Below the pieces are notes generated by a model. It did no database searches, was not told the DNA's origin, and was given only the letters and a program-made list of their open reading frames with translations. Made by a program: the position numbers and the translations under genes. This document shows positions 7,473 through 14,714 of a stretch of DNA of 27,805 nt, piece after piece. How positions within the stretch are numbered: the first letter of the stretch is position 1; the number at the start of each line of letters is the position of its first letter. The stretch is from Butyrivibrio sp. CAG:318 (GTDB lineage: Bacteria > Bacillota > Clostridia > Lachnospirales > Lachnospiraceae), in assembly GCA_000431815.1 (NCBI GenBank), contig FR889213.1:1-27805 (forward strand), read 5' to 3'.

Positions 7473-8907
7473 TAAAATAACATCTCTTTCTTTCTATCAT
7501 TTCATCTGTGCGCCGTATATAATCATCAACTGATTTTACATTCTCAATACGGTCGACTCTCGGCGGACTGTTACATACTATTTTGGTCTGTGCATTTGCA
7601 CCTGCCGCAAGAATGGTCTGTTTTTCTTCCATTATAAGTATATTATATAATCCTTCCGCACCTTCTCTTGCAAATCCTACATTTTCAAAATTACCGGACA
7701 TATTCTTCTGTCTGTACAGATAATAAGGTTTCATACCCATACTCTCTGCAAAATCATATGTCATATCCATCAGTTCATCAGTGTTTTCACTACATAAACC
7801 TTTGTATTTATCCTTGAAAATATTAAGTGCCGCTGCCCTTTTGATTGCCAGCGAATGAACTGTGAGGCTGTCGGGCTTAAGTATTCCGACACGGTTCAAT
7901 GTATATCTGACATCTTCTTTATTTTCTCCCGGAAGTCCCACAATCAGATCCATATTGATATTGCCAAAGCCGCATTCCCTGGCCATATTAAAGGCATCCA
8001 CAACCTGATCCACTGTATGCCTTCTGCCAATCAAATCAAGCGTCTTCTGATTCATGGTCTGCGGATTGATCGATATACGGTCTATGCCATGTTTCCTAAG
8101 TATCTTTAATTTATCTATGTCTATGCTGTCCGGTCTTCCTGCCTCCACGGTAAATTCCTCAAGACCGTTAAGATCAAACAGCTCCTCTATACTGCTTATA
8201 AGCCTGTCAGACTGCCCTGCCGTCAATGTAGTAGGTGTTCCGCCACCGATATATATGGTGTCCGGACCTCGCCCGTTCATATATCCGGATATAAACGTCA
8301 GTTCCTTAATCAGTGCATCAAGATATTCGTCCACCTTATCACGGTACATCGACAACGGATAAGATGTAAAAGAACAGTACAGACATGTCGTCGGGCAGAA
8401 CGGAATGCCTATATACAGGCTGTAACCGTTCAGATAATCTGTCTTTTCAAGCATTCTGTGTTCGCGATGCGCCACTTCAATGCTTAATTCTGCTTTGGTG
8501 TCATTGACATAATATTCTTTATTTAGAGTACCTTTAATTACATTATCGTTATACCCTTTTTCAATCATGCCAAGAGGAATTTTGACCGGTCTTATTCCGG
8601 TAAGGGTTCCCCACGGAAGCACCCTGCCTGTTATTTCCGAATATATGTCATAAAGTCTGCGCTTAAGCATATTGCGGATAACTTTGCGGTCATTCTCCGG
8701 TGAATCACAATCTATTATATGTTCTTTACCGCCTTCCGGTGTCACACATATATGAACTTTCACCGATTCAACAATAACTTCCACACATAAATCGCAATCA
8801 TTTCTTAATGCTGTATCTGTCACTATTCTGTTGCCCGGATAAAAGGCTCCGGTCATAACCCTGACATCATTATCATAGTCATGGGTGTTAATACTCATAT
8901 ATATCAT
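7444..8907 (-). CDS. hemZ: HemZ-type radical SAM protein (coproporphyrinogen dehydrogenase homologue)
   Basis: The 487-residue protein has the HemZ layout: an N-terminal region of about 160 residues with PWGTLTGIRPVKIP near 98-111, then a radical SAM domain with the CX3CX2C cluster C171-C175-C178 (GIPFCPTTCLYCSF). GGGTPTTL and a GLPGE segment follow. HemW/HemN relatives include oxygen-independent coproporphyrinogen III oxidase; HemZ is annotated as such in Firmicutes, but its real role in gut Clostridia, many of which lack full heme synthesis, is unsettled. The ATG at 8907 has GGAG 9 nt upstream; a second ATG three codons in is possible. It lies 17 nt after the MBL-fold gene and overlaps the HD-GYP gene by 29 nt. 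Confidence 0.87.
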   Translation of the reverse strand: MIYMSINTHDYDNDVRVMTGAFYPGNRIVTDTALRNDCDLCVEVIVESVKVHICVTPEGGKEHIIDCDSPENDRKVIRNMLKRRLYDIYSEITGRVLPWGTLTGIRPVKIPLGMIEKGYNDNVIKGTLNKEYYVNDTKAELSIEVAHREHRMLEKTDYLNGYSLYIGIPFCPTTCLYCSFTSYPLSMYRDKVDEYLDALIKELTFISGYMNGRGPDTIYIGGGTPTTLTAGQSDRLISSIEELFDLNGLEEFTVEAGRPDSIDIDKLKILRKHGIDRISINPQTMNQKTLDLIGRRHTVDQVVDAFNMARECGFGNINMDLIVGLPGENKEDVRYTLNRVGILKPDSLTVHSLAIKRAAALNIFKDKYKGLCSENTDELMDMTYDFAESMGMKPYYLYRQKNMSGNFENVGFAREGAEGLYNILIMEEKQTILAAGANAQTKIVCNSPPRVDRIENVKSVDDYIRRTDEMIERKRCYFNGKSKQQAD

Positions 8908-8924
8908 CAGTACGGACTCCGTTT

Positions 8925-9551
8925 CTACCGGCAGAAAGGATTATATTTGATTTCATTACCGATTGTGGTCTCATCCATATGGCCCGGATATACCTTGGTA
9001 TGTTCCGGAAGAATAAAAAGCTTATCCTTAATGCCTCTGCACAATGCTGATGCGCTTCCTCCCGGAAAATCACTGCGGCCGACTGACTCGCAGAACAATG
9101 TATCGCCTGAAAAAAGCACTCCCTGCTTATCAAAATAATAACACATTCCGCCTATTGTGTGTCCCGGAACTTCTATTGCCTTGATATGATATCCTGCTGT
9201 TTCAAATTCTTCACCGTCTTTGAGATAAATATCCGCATCAAATATCTGTCCCATGCCAAAAGATGACGTAAGGTTCATTGCCATGTCATGAAGCACTTGT
9301 TTTTCCGTAAGTCCGGCATATACCTTGATTCCGTAATGTTCACGCACCTTATTCATCGCAAGTACATGATCAAAATGTCCGTGTGTGATAAGAATCGCTT
9401 CCGGGATCATCGGCAGGCTGTCCGCCTTGGCTATTATTGTGTCAGGCGAGTCGGCCGGATCAACTATAAGACCGCGTTTCGTCTCATCATCATATACATA
9501 ATAAGTGTTGGTTGCGCACATTCCAAGCACGCTGTGTTGTATTTTCATCAT
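8925..9551 (-). CDS. Metallo-beta-lactamase-fold hydrolase, glyoxalase II-like
   Basis: At 208 residues this is a minimal MBL-fold hydrolase. The zinc motif THGHFDH is at about residues 56-62 (H57, H59, D61, H62), followed by the histidine of VPGHTIGG, the aspartate of LFSGDTLF and the histidine of VYPGHMDET. GRSDFPGG between them is typical of the YcbL/hydroxyacylglutathione-hydrolase-like group. All metal ligands are present. A small MBL protein next to rel is standard in Firmicutes, but its physiological substrate is not known. The ATG at 9551 lies only 4 nt after the rel stop, with no good ribosome binding site of its own, so reinitiation is likely; the second ATG may equally be used. Confidence 0.88.
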   Translation of the reverse strand: MMKIQHSVLGMCATNTYYVYDDETKRGLIVDPADSPDTIIAKADSLPMIPEAILITHGHFDHVLAMNKVREHYGIKVYAGLTEKQVLHDMAMNLTSSFGMGQIFDADIYLKDGEEFETAGYHIKAIEVPGHTIGGMCYYFDKQGVLFSGDTLFCESVGRSDFPGGSASALCRGIKDKLFILPEHTKVYPGHMDETTIGNEIKYNPFCR

Positions 9552-9555
9552 ATTT

Positions 9556-11844
9556 CTAACCCGTTGTTCTTTCTATATCCAGGACGCCTTCAATCTGACG
9601 TATTTTCTCTGCAAGCTGTTTAAGTTCTTCTACGCCTGATATTTCAAATCCCATCTCGATTGTGGCAGTTCCCTGCTTGCTGATTCTGCAGTTCATGCTT
9701 AATACGTCTATTTTCTTCTCCGTAAACACCTTGGACACATCAACGATAAGACCTGTCCTGTTATTGGCAAAAATCTTAATGTCAGCCATATATTTCTCAG
9801 CGGCATCCACATTATCCATCCGCTGCCATTCGGCTTCGATAAGTCTTGACTTGTCCATATCTGACATATTAATAACATTAACGCAGTCGGTACGGTGGAT
9901 GGATATTCCACGTCCTCTTGTAACAAAGCCGACTATCTCATCACCCGGCACAGGTGAACAGCATTTGGAAAATCTTACGGATACATCATCTATTCCCTTG
10001 ACAATAATTCCGTTTTTGCTGCCTTTGGAATCCTTGGTCCTGCCGGTGCTTCCCTGCGCGTTGTCAAGCACATCACTGTCAGTGACCTCTTCACGGTGTT
10101 TCTTCTCATACTCTTCAAGAAGTTTATTTACGACCTGTCCTTCCTTAAGGCCTCCGTGTCCCACGGCCGCAAGAATGGAATCCCAGTCCCTGAAACCGTA
10201 TTTTATCATCGTCTTGTCCATAAACTCCTGTTTGAGAAGTTCCGCAAGGTTGATATTCTTGCCTTTGCAATACGTTGAGATAAGATCTTTACCTTTTACG
10301 ATATTATCTTCCTTAAGTTCTGCCTTAAACCACGAATTAATTTTGGAGCGTGCCTGCGGGCTCTTGACTATTGAAAGCCAGTCGCGGCTCGGTCCCTTGG
10401 AGTTCTGTGACGTGATTATATCTATTCTGTCACCATTCTTAATCTTATAGTCTATGGTAACCAGCTTTCCGTTAACTTTAGCTCCGACCATCTTATTGCC
10501 GACTGCCGAATGGATGCTGTAAGCAAAATCAATCGGTGTGGAACCTGCCGGAAGGTTCTTGACATCCCCCTTAGGTGTAAAGCAATATACACTATCCGAG
10601 AATAAATCCAAATCACTCTTAATGAGGTTAAGGAACTCCTTATTATCGGACATGTCCCTCTGCCATTCCAGAATCTGTCTGAGCCATGTAAGCTTGGCTT
10701 CTTCACTGTCATCGCCCTTGGTTCCGTCTATATTCTCCTTATATTTCCAGTGTGCTGCGATACCGTATTCAGCGGTCCTGTGCATCTCATATGTTCTTAT
10801 CTGTATCTCAAAAGGCTGTCCGTTCGGTGCTATAAGAGTTGTATGCAATGACTGGTACATATTGGGCTTAGGCATTGCAATATAATCCTTGAATCTTCCC
10901 GGGATCGGCTTATACATCTCATGGATCACGCCAAGTGCTGCATAACAATCCTTAACTGTATCCACAATGATACGGACCGCAAAAAGATCATATATCTGAT
11001 CAAGTGTCTTATCCTGGTTGACCATTTTCTTATATATGCTGAAGAAATGCTTGACTCTTCCGTCTATTTCACAAGGAATACCTGCATTATCTATATGCTG
11101 TTTAACCTCTGCCACTATATCCTTGACGAACTTTTCTCTTGCTTCCTTGCCAAGCTTTAACTGACGTTCAAGGTCGTGATATACTTCCGGCTGAAGGAAT
11201 TTAAGTGAAAGATCATCCAGCTCAACTTTAATCTTGGAGATACCGAGCCTCTGTGCAATCGGAGAATATATCTCCATTGTCTCTCTTGACTTCTCAATCT
11301 GCTTCTCCGGTGTCTGGTATTGCATTGTACGCTGATTATGGAGTCTGTCGGCAAGTTTGATCAGTATAACTCTTATATCCTTAGCCATTGCAAGAAACAT
11401 CTTACGAAGATTCTCTGCCTGCTTATCTATCTTATCATGTTCATAATTAAGCTGGGTTAACTTGGTAACTCCGTCAACAAGAAGAAATACTTCCTCTCCA
11501 AATTCCTTAGTAATCTCTTCCCCTGTCACACCAGTGTCTTCTATTACATCATGAAGAAGTCCGGCAATAATTGTTTCTTTATCAAGTTCGAGCTGCGCAA
11601 GTATTATGGCAACACAAAGAGGGTGAATTATATATGGTTCACCCGATTTACGTTTCTGATCCTTATGTGCATCTTTAGCAACGTGGTAGGCCTTCTCTAT
11701 CTGTGAAAGGTCCGTTGATGGGTGGTATCTGAGTATGCATTGCTTAAGCTCCTCAAATAATTCATCCGGATCGTTGCTCTTAGGCGGATCCAACGGTATA
11801 TCGTCTATTTTGCGTCGTTGTCTAAAATTCTCTTCTTCAGGCAT
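9556..11844 (-). CDS. rel: Bifunctional (p)ppGpp synthetase/hydrolase, Rel family
   Basis: This 762-residue long RSH enzyme makes and degrades (p)ppGpp. The N-terminal hydrolase is intact (SGEPYIIHP near 67, LLHDVIEDT at 96-104, LIKLADRLHN at 161-170). The synthetase region follows (VRIIVDT, RFKDYIAMPKPNMYQSLHTT at about 317-336). RFKD at 317-320 is the RXKD type expected of bifunctional Rel/SpoT, not the acidic EXDD type of RelA. TGS (CFTPKGD onward), a conserved Cys/His segment (RFSKCCSPVPGDEI) and a C-terminal ACT domain complete the protein. The ATG at 11844 has GGAG 7 nt upstream; an upstream in-frame ATG at 11865 lacks one. It heads the operon running through MBL, hemZ, HD-GYP, hisS, aspS and glyA. 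Confidence 0.96.
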   Translation of the reverse strand: MPEEENFRQRRKIDDIPLDPPKSNDPDELFEELKQCILRYHPSTDLSQIEKAYHVAKDAHKDQKRKSGEPYIIHPLCVAIILAQLELDKETIIAGLLHDVIEDTGVTGEEITKEFGEEVFLLVDGVTKLTQLNYEHDKIDKQAENLRKMFLAMAKDIRVILIKLADRLHNQRTMQYQTPEKQIEKSRETMEIYSPIAQRLGISKIKVELDDLSLKFLQPEVYHDLERQLKLGKEAREKFVKDIVAEVKQHIDNAGIPCEIDGRVKHFFSIYKKMVNQDKTLDQIYDLFAVRIIVDTVKDCYAALGVIHEMYKPIPGRFKDYIAMPKPNMYQSLHTTLIAPNGQPFEIQIRTYEMHRTAEYGIAAHWKYKENIDGTKGDDSEEAKLTWLRQILEWQRDMSDNKEFLNLIKSDLDLFSDSVYCFTPKGDVKNLPAGSTPIDFAYSIHSAVGNKMVGAKVNGKLVTIDYKIKNGDRIDIITSQNSKGPSRDWLSIVKSPQARSKINSWFKAELKEDNIVKGKDLISTYCKGKNINLAELLKQEFMDKTMIKYGFRDWDSILAAVGHGGLKEGQVVNKLLEEYEKKHREEVTDSDVLDNAQGSTGRTKDSKGSKNGIIVKGIDDVSVRFSKCCSPVPGDEIVGFVTRGRGISIHRTDCVNVINMSDMDKSRLIEAEWQRMDNVDAAEKYMADIKIFANNRTGLIVDVSKVFTEKKIDVLSMNCRISKQGTATIEMGFEISGVEELKQLAEKIRQIEGVLDIERTTG

Positions 11845-11882
11845 ATTACAACTCCATTTTGTCATTTAAGGATTTTTTATCT

Positions 11883-11919
11883 ATTATATTTTAAAGCCTT
11901 ATTGCCAAAAAAGCAATAA
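11883..11919 (-). promoter_or_regulatory. Candidate rel operon promoter with an overlapping inverted repeat
   Basis: A perfect minus-strand TATAAT (11883-11888) would start transcription about 32 nt before the rel ATG. The expected -35 position has only TTTTTG and falls in the loop of a perfect 7-bp inverted repeat, TTATTGC (11899-11905) / GCAATAA (11913-11919). A repressor or activator bound there could control the operon; the divergent XRE gene is the obvious candidate. The promoter is moderately supported; the operator role is inference. Confidence 0.45.
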
Positions 11920-11947
11920 ACAGTTTATATTCCGTATTATTTTCTGT

Positions 11948-11981
11948 ATATGTGGACAAAATTACACCATATGTGTAGATA
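11948..11981 (+). promoter_or_regulatory. Candidate promoter region of the XRE regulator gene
   Basis: TGGACA (11953-11958) and TAGATA (11976-11981) are 17 bp apart on the plus strand, about 50 nt before the start codon. The heptamer ATATGTG occurs twice (11948-11954 and 11969-11975), 21 bp start to start, which is two helical turns and could be a tandem binding site. The -10 match is poor. Confidence 0.3.
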
Positions 11982-12030
11982 ATTAAATTACACTGACAGT
12001 AAATATTATATATACTCACAGGTGACCTCT

Positions 12031-12324
12031 ATGTTAATGAATATGGGAAAACGTTTTAAAGAATTAAGAAAAGAGCGCAAGTTCACCCAACAGCAGCTTG
12101 CCGACCGCATCGGGCTTGCTCCGAGTGCGATCTCATCATATGAGTCCGGTGCACGATATCCTTCGTATGATGTACTGATAAAATATTCCAAGATTTTTCA
12201 TGTGACAACCGACTATCTTCTTGGCATTGACGAACTGAATACGGTTGATGTATCCGGATTAAACCAGATGGAAAAAGAAACCGTTATACAGGTAATCAAT
12301 ACATTTATTGATGCCAAAAAATAA
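12031..12324 (+). CDS. Small XRE-family (HTH) transcriptional regulator
   Basis: The 97-residue protein starts with a Cro/CI-type helix-turn-helix: GKRFKELRKERKFTQQQLADRIGLAPSAISSYESG at about residues 6-40, with YPSYDVLIKYSKIFHVTTDYLLG completing the five-helix domain. A short tail (QMEKETVIQVINTFIDAK) could form a dimerising helix. The ATG at 12031 has AGGTGA 5 nt upstream; an in-frame GTG at 12022 lies inside that site. It is the only plus-strand gene inside the conserved minus-strand block, divergent from rel and convergent with apt, so it splits the usual apt-rel junction. Its targets are unknown; autoregulation and control of rel are possible from its location only. Confidence 0.85.
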   Translation: MLMNMGKRFKELRKERKFTQQQLADRIGLAPSAISSYESGARYPSYDVLIKYSKIFHVTTDYLLGIDELNTVDVSGLNQMEKETVIQVINTFIDAKK

Positions 12325-12337
12325 TAAATCCGCATCG

Positions 12338-12381
12338 GGATATCGATATTACCTCCAATAACTGCGGTGATACCGATATCT
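12338..12381. repeat. Imperfect inverted repeat after the XRE gene
   Basis: The 16-base arms 12338-12353 and 12366-12381 pair at 14-15 positions, counting a G-T wobble, around a 12-nt loop. It lies 13 nt after the XRE stop codon. A nested CCGAT/ATCGG hairpin (12373-12389) is followed by ATTTTCT. Either could end the XRE transcript, but neither has a strong T-tract. Confidence 0.5.
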
Positions 12382-12408
12382 TAAATCGGATTTTCTCCAT
12401 ATACCTTC

Positions 12409-12437
12409 ATATTCCGGAAAATATTTTACCGGAATAT
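12409..12437. repeat. Perfect inverted repeat just downstream of apt
   Basis: ATATTCCGG (12409-12417) and CCGGAATAT (12429-12437) form a 9-bp stem with an 11-nt A/T loop, 10 nt past the apt stop codon. There is no T-tract on either strand, so it may stabilise the mRNA 3' end or serve as a weak bidirectional terminator between the convergent XRE and apt genes. Confidence 0.5.
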
Positions 12438-12447
12438 AAACAATGGT

Positions 12448-12972
12448 TTATTTACCCGGATATTTTATTACGGATTCAACATTATATCCGGCCAGTTTAT
12501 CGCGTCCTTTAAGGCCCTCAAGTTCCATAAGGAATACAATTTTTGCGACGACTCCGCCAAGTTTCTCCACCATACCTATAATAGCTTCGGTGGTTCCTCC
12601 CGTTGCGATGAGATCATCCACTATGACCACCCTCTGTCCCGGCTTTATCGAATCCTTATGCATCTCAATCACTGCCGTTCCGTATTCCAACGCATATTCT
12701 GCTTCTATCGTCTCACACGGAAGTTTACCTTTCTTGCGGACAGGCACAAACGCCTTATGATTCTTATATGCTATCGGAACACCGAAAATAAAGCCTCTCG
12801 ATTCAGGTCCTACAATCACATCGTAATCTGTGTCATGGATTAACCCATCCATGCTGTCAATTGCCAGTGAAAGCCCGTCAGCATCCTGAATTACGCTCGT
12901 AACATCGCGGAACATAATTCCCTTCTCCGGAAAATCCGGTATTGTTCTTACATATTCTTCTAATTTCTTCAC
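12448..12972 (-). CDS. apt: Adenine phosphoribosyltransferase
   Basis: Apt salvages adenine with PRPP to give AMP. The 174-residue product has the family's standard N-terminus (KKLEEYVRTIPDFPEKGIMF), the GPESRGFIFG loop near residues 54-63, and the PRPP-binding motif RVVIVDDLIATGGTTEA. The start is a GTG at 12972 with GAGG 8 nt upstream; it gives exactly the usual Apt start, while an in-frame GTG three codons earlier overlaps the ribosome binding site. It lies 15 nt after recJ, as in most Firmicutes. In other Clostridia rel follows directly; here the reversed XRE gene separates them. Confidence 0.95.
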   Translation of the reverse strand: MKKLEEYVRTIPDFPEKGIMFRDVTSVIQDADGLSLAIDSMDGLIHDTDYDVIVGPESRGFIFGVPIAYKNHKAFVPVRKKGKLPCETIEAEYALEYGTAVIEMHKDSIKPGQRVVIVDDLIATGGTTEAIIGMVEKLGGVVAKIVFLMELEGLKGRDKLAGYNVESVIKYPGK

Positions 12973-12987
12973 TGCTAACACCTCTTC

Positions 12988-14712
12988 CTATATACGATCT
13001 ATTCTGTATCCCGTCACACATACCTGAATCTGTTTCTTATCTCTGAATTCATTAATTTCCGGGTAGTATGTACAAGATATCCTGCCATTTTTATTATATA
13101 CGGTTTCAAGCTCTGTGCAAGGGAAAAAACCTACCGCATCAATAACCATCCCACTGTCTTTGGCAATAGTCATCCTGGTATACTGTTTATCCTTTCCTAT
13201 CGCCCTGATATTTCGTATTGAAATATTCTTATCTGCAAACACAGGCTTCGGATTAGCTTTTCCGAATGGTTCAAGTCCGTCAAGTTCCAAGATCAGTTTT
13301 TCGTTGATGTACTCCAGCGGCATCGGTACATCAATCCATACGGTTTCTGTCAGATCTTCTTCGCTCAGATTGCAATGTTCATTTATCCGCCTTCTGAATT
13401 CCGGAATATTCTCCTCCGGAAGAGAAAGACCTGCTGCCATTGGATGTCCGCCAAATCTTGTAAACAAGTCCTTACATTCCGACAATTTTTCAAACATATT
13501 ATATGATTCTATTGAGCGAGCAGATCCCTTGGCTTCCTGTTCTCCTCTTGTAAGGACTATTACCGGTTTATAGTACTTTTCCCGTATTCTGCCCGCCACA
13601 ATACCCGCTATGCTCTCATGGCAGTCCGGAAGAAAAATCACAAGCACCCTGTCGTCTTTAAGACTGCTGTTTTCAACCATATCAACTGCCTTATCAACTG
13701 CTTCGGAAGTAAGTTTCTTGCGCTCTTCATTAAGGTCTTTAAGCTCTCCGGCATGTCTCTCTGCTTCCGCCCTGTCATCTGTCACAAGCATTTTCAATGC
13801 TCTCTTGGCAGAATCCAGTCTTCCACTTGCATTAAGGCACGGTCCGAGCACGAATCCTATATGATATGCATTTATACTCTCACGGCTGACACCTGTTACC
13901 GCCATCAGTGCATTTAATCCGTAATTTCCTGTATTCGCAATAAGTTTAAGGCCTTCCTTCACAATTATCCTGTTTTCGTCAAGAAGATCCACAATATCTC
14001 CGACCGTTGCAATCGCCGCAAACTGCAAAAGTTCCGGCATTACCGAATCACCAGTTTGAAATTCTTTGACCATGCAATCAATAAATTTGTATGCAATTCC
14101 GGCACCGCATAACATCTTAAACGGATATCTGCAGTCATTTTGTTTGGGATCCACCACCGCGGCGGCCTTTGGTATGATATATCTGCGCCCGTTGTCCGTC
14201 TCTTCATAAGGAACATCATGATGATCCGTGATCACAACTGTCATACCAAGTTCATTTGCATAATCAATCTGTGAAGCTGCAGCTATTCCATTATCGCATG
14301 TGATAATAACTTCAACTCCGGCCTCATATGCCTGTTTTATCAGATTCTCGTTAATACCGTAACCGTCGGTTATTCTGTCAGGAACTTCATAATCCACATC
14401 CGCGCCGCATATTTTAAGTCCCTTAAACAAGATATAGATGGAACAAATTCCATCTATATCATAATCACCTATAATGCGGATATGTTTGTTGTCACGAATA
14501 GATGATGCTATCACAGACACTGCTTTATCCATGTCTTTCATCATCATCGGATCATGGAGTCTGTCAAGCGTACCGTTAAGATACATATCAACATTCTCCA
14601 TGTCCGTGACATCACGGTTACGGATAATTCTGGCTGTTACCGGATCAATATTAAACCGGCTGCCAATGGCATCAAAATCTGCCTTTTTGGAATATACCCG
14701 CCATTTCTGCAT
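12988..14712 (-). CDS. recJ: Single-stranded-DNA-specific exonuclease RecJ
   Basis: RecJ is a 5'-3' single-strand exonuclease of the DHH superfamily used in recombination and repair. The 574-residue length is normal for a clostridial RecJ. DHH motifs are visible: IGDYDIDGI at about residues 81-89, the CDNGIA motif near 139, TDHHDVP near 161-167 and a central CGAGIAYK segment. The C-terminal DHHA1 domain has TRFGGHPMAAGLSL, followed by an OB-like region. The ATG at 14712 lies 2 nt after the secDF stop codon, with only a weak GAG upstream, so translation is probably coupled. It is part of the scfA-scfB-secDF-recJ-apt unit. Confidence 0.95.
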   Translation of the reverse strand: MQKWRVYSKKADFDAIGSRFNIDPVTARIIRNRDVTDMENVDMYLNGTLDRLHDPMMMKDMDKAVSVIASSIRDNKHIRIIGDYDIDGICSIYILFKGLKICGADVDYEVPDRITDGYGINENLIKQAYEAGVEVIITCDNGIAAASQIDYANELGMTVVITDHHDVPYEETDNGRRYIIPKAAAVVDPKQNDCRYPFKMLCGAGIAYKFIDCMVKEFQTGDSVMPELLQFAAIATVGDIVDLLDENRIIVKEGLKLIANTGNYGLNALMAVTGVSRESINAYHIGFVLGPCLNASGRLDSAKRALKMLVTDDRAEAERHAGELKDLNEERKKLTSEAVDKAVDMVENSSLKDDRVLVIFLPDCHESIAGIVAGRIREKYYKPVIVLTRGEQEAKGSARSIESYNMFEKLSECKDLFTRFGGHPMAAGLSLPEENIPEFRRRINEHCNLSEEDLTETVWIDVPMPLEYINEKLILELDGLEPFGKANPKPVFADKNISIRNIRAIGKDKQYTRMTIAKDSGMVIDAVGFFPCTELETVYNKNGRISCTYYPEINEFRDKKQIQVCVTGYRIDRI

Positions 14713-14714
14713 AT

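Noticed and set aside
9662..10450. A 262-codon plus-strand frame antisense to rel
   Set aside because: The rel frame is complete and strongly conserved in motif; the antisense frame has no recognisable domain, is Ser/Leu-rich as expected from codon shadowing, and lacks a ribosome binding site.
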